This document shows positions 58,478 through 64,000 of a stretch of 64,000 nucleotides of DNA, piece after piece. Source of the stretch: Streptomyces sp. ISL-1 (lineage in GTDB: Bacteria; Actinomycetota; Actinomycetes; Streptomycetales; Streptomycetaceae); assembly GCF_018614585.1 (NCBI RefSeq), contig NZ_JAGGOI010000040.1, positions 124,001-188,000 of the forward strand, given 5' to 3'. Each line of letters opens with the position of its first letter. The stretch's first letter is position 1. The notes beneath the pieces were generated by a model. The model saw only the letters and a list, made by a program, of their open reading frames with translations. It made no database searches and was not told where the DNA came from. A program made the position numbers and the translations under genes.

Positions 58478-59620
58478 CTATTTGTCGATGTCGCCGACGA
58501 CGAAGAACAGGGAGCCCAGGATCGCCACCATGTCCGCGACCAGCGTCCCCGGCAGCAGCTCCGTCAGTGCCTGGATGTTGTTGTACGACGCCGAGCGGAG
58601 CTTCAGCCGGTACGGGGTCTTCTCGCCCTTGGAGACCAGGTAGTAGCCGTTGATCCCGAGCGGGTTCTCGGTCCAGGCGTAGGTGTGACCCTCGGGCGCC
58701 TTCAGCACCTTCGGCAGCCGCTGGTTGATCGGCCCAGGCGCGAGCTCTGCGATCCGGTCCAGGCACGCGTCCGCCAGCTCAAGCGCGTTGTGGGTCTGGT
58801 CGAGCAGCACCTCGAAGCGGGCCAGGCAGTCGCCCTCCGCCCGAGTGACGACCTTGAGGGTGTCCTGCAGCTCCCCGTACGCCAGATACGGCTCGTCGCG
58901 CCGCAGATCGAAGTCGACGCCGGACGCGCGGGCGATGGGGCCGCTCACTCCGTACGCGTGCACCGCCTGCGCCGACAGGACGCCCACGTCGCGCGTACGG
59001 CCGCGGAAGATCTCATTGCCGAGGACGAGCCGGTCGTACACGTCCATCCTGGAGCGGAGCTCCGCCACCGAGTGGCGGGCCCGGCCGAGCCAGCCCGCGG
59101 GAAGGTCCTCCTTGAGGCCGCCGACACGGTTGAACATGTAGTGCATCCGGCCGCCGGAGACCTCCTCCATGACGTGCTGGAGGTCCTCGCGTTCGCGGAA
59201 GGCGTGGAAGATCGGGGTGATCCCGCCCAGTTCGAGGGGGTACGACCCGAGGAACATCAGGTGGTTGAGGACGCGGTTGAGCTCGGCGAGAAGCGTACGG
59301 ACCCAGACCGCGCGTTCCGGGACCTCCATGCCGAGCATCCGCTCGACGGCCATCACGACGCCGAGCTCGTTGGAGAAGGCGGAGAGCCAGTCGTGGCGGT
59401 TGGCCAGCATCACGATCTGGCGGTAGTCGCGCGCCTCGAAGAGCTTCTCGGCACCGCGGTGCATATAGCCGATGACGGGCTCGGCGTGCTGGATGCGCTC
59501 TCCGTCGAGGACGAGGCGGAGGCGCAGGACGCCGTGTGTGGAGGGGTGCTGGGGGCCGATGTTGAGCACCATGTCGGTGCTTTCCGCCGCGCCGCCGATG
59601 CCGACCGTGGTCTCCGTCAT
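58478..59620 (-). CDS. nuoD: NADH dehydrogenase subunit D paralogue (NuoD family)
   Basis: A 380-residue 49-kDa-type subunit. Family motifs: IGPQHPSTHGVLRLRLVLDG, IGYMHRGAEKLFEARDYRQI, NRHDWLSAFSNELG and LGINGYYLVSKGEKTPYRLK, plus the VADMVAILGSLFFVVGDIDK end. It stands alone rather than in a nuo operon, so it is a second, orphan copy; function in complex I or a related hydrogenase-like complex is undecided. The ATG at 59620 (MTETTVG) is preferred over 59734. A MidA-type methyltransferase lies upstream in the same direction. Confidence 0.92.
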   Translation of the reverse strand: MTETTVGIGGAAESTDMVLNIGPQHPSTHGVLRLRLVLDGERIQHAEPVIGYMHRGAEKLFEARDYRQIVMLANRHDWLSAFSNELGVVMAVERMLGMEVPERAVWVRTLLAELNRVLNHLMFLGSYPLELGGITPIFHAFREREDLQHVMEEVSGGRMHYMFNRVGGLKEDLPAGWLGRARHSVAELRSRMDVYDRLVLGNEIFRGRTRDVGVLSAQAVHAYGVSGPIARASGVDFDLRRDEPYLAYGELQDTLKVVTRAEGDCLARFEVLLDQTHNALELADACLDRIAELAPGPINQRLPKVLKAPEGHTYAWTENPLGINGYYLVSKGEKTPYRLKLRSASYNNIQALTELLPGTLVADMVAILGSLFFVVGDIDK

Positions 59621-59799
59621 GGCGCCAGTATCCACCGGTCGGGGGGCGGGGCGGGCGGGGGCTCCTGCGGAGGGCTTTTCCCCCATCCCGCCCCGTCCCG
59701 AAGCTGGTGCTCCGCCCCAGGGCCCGGTCCCCAATCTCCCCTAGCTACCGCTGGGAGGTGCCCCCAGGACGGGCCTGGTGGTCCCGCTCTTCCCGGACT
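59621..59799. other. Intergenic region with dispersed repeat
   Basis: 179 bases between the methyltransferase stop and nuoD start. It carries TTTTCCCCCATCCCGCCCC, CCCGAAGCTGG, GCTCCGCCCCAGGG and GGGAGGTGCCCCC words that match the 46815-46885 block. No gene. Confidence 0.6.
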
Positions 59800-60801
59800 T
59801 CAGGATCGCGTGGTTCCCGCCTCGAAGGTCCCGCCACCCACCCGCTGCAGCAGCCAGCCGAAATCGCCCAGGCCCCCCCGCGCCGTCAGTTCCGCCGCCT
59901 CGCCCGCCGAGGCCAGCGCGCGGACGTACGCCGCGGGGTCGGACGTCGCCAGCGACAGCGGGGGACGTCCGCCCGTGACGCCCAGGCGGGCGAGCGCATC
60001 CCGCTGGGGCAGCAGCTCCGCGCCCGGCAGCGCACACGCGTCCAGCGCCACATGGGCGGTGATGTCGCAGCTCCCGTCCGGGACGGGAGGGACCTCGCGG
60101 CCCGCCCGGAAGCCGGTCAGTGTGCCGAAGAGCGGCCGGTTGTCCCGCACATGCGCGTAGTCGGCCGCGACCGCCAGGCCGGCCTCCAGCGTGCTTACCG
60201 CCGCCGACCATGCCTCGTCGCGCGGGCGGCCGATCTCCGCCCGCGCGCCCGGCTCGACCAGCGGCCACCAGCGGGCCAGCCAGTCCGCGTCCGCGCCGCC
60301 CACGGGGGAGCCGAGGCGCTCCGCGCCGTCCGGGCCTACGAGGACGTAGCGCGCCACCCCGTCCGGGTCCACCTCGGCGACATCCACCGGGACGTTGTCC
60401 AGCCACTCGTTGGCGAAGAGGAGTCCGCTCACGCCCGCCGGGGGCTCGGCGGTCCACTCGATACGGGGGTCGAGGCCGGCCGGGCGGGCGGCGCGTTCGA
60501 CGGCGTACGCCCGGACCGGGAAGCCGGACGGGAGGGCCGCCAGCACACCCGTGAGGAGTTCCCCGCGGCCCGCGCCGACGTCGACAAGCGCCACCTCGTC
60601 GAGGTCGGCCTCCCGCGCCGCCGTGCGGAGGAGCCTTGCGACCGCCGCGGCGAAGAGGGGCGAGGCGTGCACGGACGTACGGAAGTGCCCGGCCGGTCCC
60701 TCGGGCTTCAGATAGAAGCCGTCGGGCCCGTACAGCGCGGTCTCTGCCGCTTCCCGCCAGCCGCGCCACTGACACGTATCACCCGTCACATCATCCGTCA
60801 C
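59800..60801 (-). CDS. SAM-dependent methyltransferase, MidA/NDUFAF7 family (DUF185)
   Basis: A 333-residue class I methyltransferase. The SAM-binding motif is VALVDVGAGRGELLTGVLAA, preceded by FYLKPEGPAGHFRTSVHASP, which is the MidA/NDUFAF7 N-terminal signature, and followed by FANEWLDNVPVDVAEVD. Mitochondrial NDUFAF7 methylates an Arg of NDUFS2, the counterpart of NuoD; the adjacent nuoD paralogue keeps HGVLRLR, so it is a plausible substrate. The GTG at 60801 is preferred, with GGAG ten bases upstream; an earlier start would overlap the divergent promoter. Confidence 0.9.
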   Translation of the reverse strand: MTDDVTGDTCQWRGWREAAETALYGPDGFYLKPEGPAGHFRTSVHASPLFAAAVARLLRTAAREADLDEVALVDVGAGRGELLTGVLAALPSGFPVRAYAVERAARPAGLDPRIEWTAEPPAGVSGLLFANEWLDNVPVDVAEVDPDGVARYVLVGPDGAERLGSPVGGADADWLARWWPLVEPGARAEIGRPRDEAWSAAVSTLEAGLAVAADYAHVRDNRPLFGTLTGFRAGREVPPVPDGSCDITAHVALDACALPGAELLPQRDALARLGVTGGRPPLSLATSDPAAYVRALASAGEAAELTARGGLGDFGWLLQRVGGGTFEAGTTRS

Positions 60802-60897
60802 GCGACCAAGTCTCCACCTTGCGGAGTACGCTTCCGCAGTCCGGATCGCTCCTCCGGTTGACCCTTGCACCTATCTGCTTTCCCTACGCTGGGTTAC

Positions 60898-62097
60898 GTG
60901 CAGCTCCTCTATGACTTCATCCGCAGACACCCGACGGGCGTCGACACCTTCTGGGCTGTCGTGCTCTTCGGGTTCTCAGTGCTGTGGGTGATCCAGGTGC
61001 CCGTCGGGGTCCAGGCCCGGACAGCGGCAGGTGTGATCGTTCTCCTGCTGAGTCTGGTCGTGGCCCTGCGCCGCCGTATGCCGGAGAGGATGCTGGTCCT
61101 CGCCGCCGTGCTGGGCGTCGTCCAGCTCGTGCTGGACATCGAGGTCAATCCGGCCGACTTCGCGATGATGGTGATCATCTACACCGTCGCCGCGCACGAC
61201 GGCTCGCGCTGGGCGTCCCGGCTGGCGCTCCTCGGCGGGCTGTCCGCGGCCACACTGGCGCAGGTGCGCTGGCCGATGGAGGAGGCCGGCACCGGCGGGA
61301 GGATCTTCTTCACGATCGTCATGAGCGCGACCTTCGCTCTCGCATGGGTGCTCGGCGACTCGATACGAACCCGGCGCGCGTACTTCGCCCAGCTCGAGGA
61401 GCGCGCGACCCGGCTGGAGAAGGAGCGCGAGGCGCAGGCGAAGGTCGCGGTGGCGGCCGAGCGCGCCAGGATCGCCCGCGAGCTGCATGACGTCGTCGCG
61501 CACAACGTCTCGGTGATGGTGGTTCAGGCCGACGGTGGCGCGTACGTGCTGGACGCCGCGCCCGACCAGGCCAAGCAGGCGCTGGAGACCATCTCGACCA
61601 CCGGCCGCCAGGCGCTCGCGGAGATGCGCAGGCTGCTCGGCGTGCTGCGCACCGGCGACGCCAGGGAGAGCGGTGAGTACGTCCCGCAGCCCGACGTGCA
61701 GCAGATCGAGGACCTGGTCGAGCAGGTGCGCATCGCGGGTCTGACCGTGGACTTCAAGATCGAGGGCACGCCGCGGCCCCTGCCAAGCGGCGTCGAGCTC
61801 ACCGCGTACCGCATCGTCCAGGAGGCGCTGACCAACACCCGCAAGCACGGCGGCCCGGAAGCCGGCGCCAGCGTGCGGCTGGTCTACTTCGACGACGGTC
61901 TCGGCCTGCTGGTGGAGGACGACGGCCGCGGCGCGGCGCACGAGTTGTACGAGGACGGCGGCGCCGACGGCCGGGGCCACGGGCTCATCGGCATGCGCGA
62001 GCGCGTCGGTATGGTCGGCGGCACGCTCGACACCGGGCCGCGGCCCGGCGGCGGCTTCCGGATCAGCGCACTGCTTCCCCTCAAGCCCGCTCTCTAG
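60898..62097 (+). CDS. NarL-type sensor histidine kinase
   Basis: A 399-residue sensor kinase. Five or six N-terminal transmembrane helices (about 1-155) are followed by a HisKA_3 region with H197 in RIARELHDVVAHNVSVMVVQ, then a HATPase (VQEALTNTRKHGG N-box, VEDDGRGAAHEL G1, GHGLIGMRERVGMVGGTLDT G2). It phosphorylates the response regulator that starts 20 bases downstream. Start GTG at 60898; a TACGCT seven bases upstream points to a near-leaderless mRNA. Confidence 0.94.
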   Translation: MQLLYDFIRRHPTGVDTFWAVVLFGFSVLWVIQVPVGVQARTAAGVIVLLLSLVVALRRRMPERMLVLAAVLGVVQLVLDIEVNPADFAMMVIIYTVAAHDGSRWASRLALLGGLSAATLAQVRWPMEEAGTGGRIFFTIVMSATFALAWVLGDSIRTRRAYFAQLEERATRLEKEREAQAKVAVAAERARIARELHDVVAHNVSVMVVQADGGAYVLDAAPDQAKQALETISTTGRQALAEMRRLLGVLRTGDARESGEYVPQPDVQQIEDLVEQVRIAGLTVDFKIEGTPRPLPSGVELTAYRIVQEALTNTRKHGGPEAGASVRLVYFDDGLGLLVEDDGRGAAHELYEDGGADGRGHGLIGMRERVGMVGGTLDTGPRPGGGFRISALLPLKPAL

Positions 62098-62117
62098 AGA
62101 CCTAGGAACCTGCTGAC

Positions 62118-62789
62118 ATGTCCATCCGTGTGATGCTCGTCGACGATCAGGTGCTGCTGCGCACCGGATTCCGGATGGTGCTCGCAGCCCAGCCGGACAT
62201 GGAGGTCGTCGCCGAGGCGGGCGACGGTGCGGAGGCGATCGAGAACCTCCGCTCCACCGCCGTGGATGTGGTGCTGATGGACGTCCGTATGCCGAGGCTT
62301 GACGGCGTCGAGGCGACCCGCCGGATCTGCGCCGAGCCGGACGCGCCGAAGGTGCTGATACTGACCACCTTCGACCTGGACGAGTACGCCTTCTCCGGGC
62401 TGAAGGCGGGCGCCAGCGGCTTCATGCTCAAGGATGTGCCGCCCGGCGAACTGCTCGCCGCGATCCGCTCGGTGCACAGCGGCGACGCGGTCGTCGCGCC
62501 GTCCACGACGCGGCGGCTGCTCGACCGGTTCTCGCCGCTGCTGCCCAGCAGCGGCAAGGAGCCGCGGCACAAGGAGATCGAGAAGCTCACCGAGCGGGAG
62601 CGCGAGGTGATGCTGCTGGTCGCGCAGGGCCTGTCGAACGGCGAGATCGCGGCCCGTCTGGTGCTCTCGGAAGCCACGGTCAAGACGCATGTGGGCCGCA
62701 TCCTCACCAAGTTGGGCCTGCGGGACCGGGTGCAGGTGGTGGTGCTGGCGTACGAGACGGGCCTGGTGCGGGCGGGCGGGGCGGGCTGA
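62118..62789 (+). CDS. NarL/LuxR-family response regulator
   Basis: A 223-residue regulator. The receiver has D9/D10 and phospho-acceptor D55 (VVLMDVRMPRLDGVEATRRI), T/K switch residues in ILTTF and FMLKDV. The C-terminal LuxR helix-turn-helix is LTEREREVMLLVAQGLSNGE followed by IAARLVLSEATVKTHVGRIL. Partner of the upstream kinase. Confidence 0.95.
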   Translation: MSIRVMLVDDQVLLRTGFRMVLAAQPDMEVVAEAGDGAEAIENLRSTAVDVVLMDVRMPRLDGVEATRRICAEPDAPKVLILTTFDLDEYAFSGLKAGASGFMLKDVPPGELLAAIRSVHSGDAVVAPSTTRRLLDRFSPLLPSSGKEPRHKEIEKLTEREREVMLLVAQGLSNGEIAARLVLSEATVKTHVGRILTKLGLRDRVQVVVLAYETGLVRAGGAG

Positions 62790-62810
62790 GTCGCCCGCTG
62801 CCGCGGACCG

Positions 62811-63154
62811 ACGCCTGTTCGGCGGCGAGCGGCTGCACCGGTGCCTGGACTGGCTCGCGCCGCTCGGCCGGGCGGTGGCCTTCGGCAATTCGAGCGACGC
62901 GGTGCCGTGGCAGTTCGGCGCGGCCGAACTCGAGCCCGGTACACGGTCGGTGGCCTTCCTCTCGATCACTTCGATGCCGACGACGGCGCCGGACGCGCTC
63001 CGCGCGCTGTCGAAGCGAGCGTTCCGGCTGGGCCGACGGGGAGGTGGAGCTTCCGGCGACGGCCCAACTGCCGCTCGCCGAAGCGGCGGAGGCGCACCGG
63101 CTGACCGGGAGCCGTGCGACGACGGGCAAGCCGATGCTCCGCGTCCACGGCTAA
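62811..63154 (+). pseudogene. Relic of an NADPH-dependent oxidoreductase C-terminus
   Basis: The + strand reads like the C-terminal third of a quinone-oxidoreductase-type MDR protein. From 62815 one frame gives GERLHRCLDWLAPLGRAVAF then GNSSDAVPWQFGAAEL and TAPDALRALSKRAFRLG. Near 63040 it shifts by one base and finishes normally as DGEVELPATAQLPLAEAAEA, RLTGSRATTGKPMLRVHG and TAA at 63152-63154. No N-terminal part is present and the frame is broken. It follows the response regulator directly and overlaps the end of the ArsR gene by four bases. Confidence 0.78.
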
Positions 63155-64000
63155 CGCAGCACGGTCTCCAGGAAGTCGCTGCCCAGGCGGGCGACGGCGG
63201 CGACATCGAGCTGGTGCAGTACGTACCGGCCGCGCCGCCGCGTGGAGATCAGCCCGGCCTTCTTCAGCACGGCGAGATGGCGGGAGACCTCGGGCGCGGT
63301 GATCCCGTACGCGTCCGCCAGCTCGCTCGTCGTGAACGGGGCGCGGGCGAGGTTGCGGCACAGGCGCATGCGCATGGGGTGGGCCAGTGCCTCCATCCGC
63401 CGCGTCAGCAACTCGACGGGTGCCGGGCCCGGCAGTGCGGGCGAGCCGACCGGGTAGTGGATCACCGGCCGCCAGCCGGGCGCGTGCAACACCATCAGGT
63501 GCGGCCAGCCGAAGCTGGACGGGACGAGGGAGAGCCCGGGGCCGACGGCGGGGTCGACGGCGGTCGTGCGCCCGTCCGCGAGCTTGTCGGCGCTGATCCG
63601 GGTGCGGTCCTCGTCGACCGCGAGAGCGGGCGAGACGGCGTGCAGCGCATCGGCGAGGCCTTTGTGACGCAGCAGTTCGCTCTTGTGGCGGGCGTCGGCG
63701 GCGAGCTGGGTGGAGACACGGCGCCAGGTGTCGGCGAAGAAGGCCTGGTCGCAGTCCTCGAACAGACGGCGTATCCAGGCGCGTACGGAAGCGGGGTCGT
63801 CCAGCAGCCGCCGGGTGAAGTCGAGCTGCTTGGGGCCGCGGGTGGCGGCGAGTTCGAGGGCGCGCTCGCGGCGTACGGGTCCGCCGATGCCGTACGCGTT
63901 GGAGCAGGTGAACTCCAGCGCGGCGGAGACGAAACGTTCCTCGTCCAGCCGGTCGAGCAGGTCCAGCTCTTCGGCGAGGCAGGCGCCGGTGGCACCGGTG
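63151..64000 (-). CDS. ArsR-type regulator with DUF5937-like N-terminal domain, N-terminus beyond window
   Basis: At least 283 residues; the start lies past the right edge. The visible N-terminal part (ELDLLDRLDEERFVSAALEF onward; TRRLLDDPASVRAWIRRLFE) resembles the DUF5937 domain found in actinobacterial ArsR proteins. The C-terminus is a winged helix: RMEALAHPMRMRLCRNLARA, TTSELADAYGITAPEVSRHL, AVLKKAGLISTRRRGRYVLH. No metal-binding cysteines. The family commonly represses an adjacent transporter or oxidoreductase; the decayed oxidoreductase at its 3' end may be its lost target. Confidence 0.87.
   Translation of the reverse strand, partial: TGATGACLAEELDLLDRLDEERFVSAALEFTCSNAYGIGGPVRRERALELAATRGPKQLDFTRRLLDDPASVRAWIRRLFEDCDQAFFADTWRRVSTQLAADARHKSELLRHKGLADALHAVSPALAVDEDRTRISADKLADGRTTAVDPAVGPGLSLVPSSFGWPHLMVLHAPGWRPVIHYPVGSPALPGPAPVELLTRRMEALAHPMRMRLCRNLARAPFTTSELADAYGITAPEVSRHLAVLKKAGLISTRRRGRYVLHQLDVAAVARLGSDFLETVLR

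Noticed and set aside
1..64000. CRISPR array
   Set aside because: No regularly spaced 24-37 bp repeats with unique spacers were seen; the tandem repeats found have no spacers.

Overview
The window is chromosomal DNA from a high-GC actinomycete, almost certainly a Streptomyces. The evidence is the strong GC bias at third codon positions, GTG starts, leaderless promoters, and lineage markers: an AfsR/SARP regulator, a TipA regulator with its hallmark promoter, a DUF397/ATPase/XRE cluster, and mycothiol-era DinB and F420-era zincin families. From memory, the order from the zinc-free ribosomal genes to the nuoD paralogue matches the S. coelicolor SCO3430-SCO3390 neighbourhood; this was not checked.

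Layout. 1-6,600 looks like the right end of an integrated island: three genes of a Wadjet-type SMC defence operon running off the left edge, a VapBC toxin-antitoxin pair, a UvrD-helicase relic, and a 42-bp 3' piece of tRNA-Thr(CGT) that looks like an attachment-site scar. 6,600-23,000 is mixed chromosomal DNA: an SDR/MarR divergent pair with twin operators, a frameshifted AfsR-like regulator, an ECF-type sigma factor with a membrane partner, a PolA-family polymerase, a LuxR regulator with a degenerate kinase core, a nitrilase-family hydrolase and several envelope proteins. 23,000-26,100 holds two divergent operons for zinc-independent S14, L28, L33, L31 and S18 plus a CobW-like protein, with a Zur-like box between them. 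26,100-29,530 holds a VOC/ArsR/SRPBCC operon, the last gene broken, and the DUF397/ATPase/XRE developmental-type cluster. 29,500-38,600 holds aldehyde dehydrogenase, DinB, a PadR regulator whose ABC exporter is truncated, glutamate decarboxylase, TipA, DedA and ThrE.

38,700-52,400 is conserved housekeeping: ppa, a PBP4-type carboxypeptidase, a zincin, tilS, hpt, ftsH, folE and the folP-folB-folK group, then an MprF-like lipid enzyme. 52,500-57,300 encodes a membrane-anchored esterase and a glycine-betaine/choline-type ABC importer whose ATPase is transcribed divergently from its permeases and binding protein. 57,400-64,000 holds a coiled-coil membrane protein, a nuoD paralogue next to a MidA/NDUFAF7-type methyltransferase, a NarL-type two-component system, a relic oxidoreductase and an edge-truncated ArsR regulator.

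Main points of interest: the tRNA-bounded defence island, the P-loop-less CobW protein in the zinc-free ribosome cluster, a shared 40-bp promoter block in front of the DUF397 and ATPase genes, a repeated leaderless-promoter geometry (TANNNT, exactly six bases, then ATG), and several genes caught in decay.
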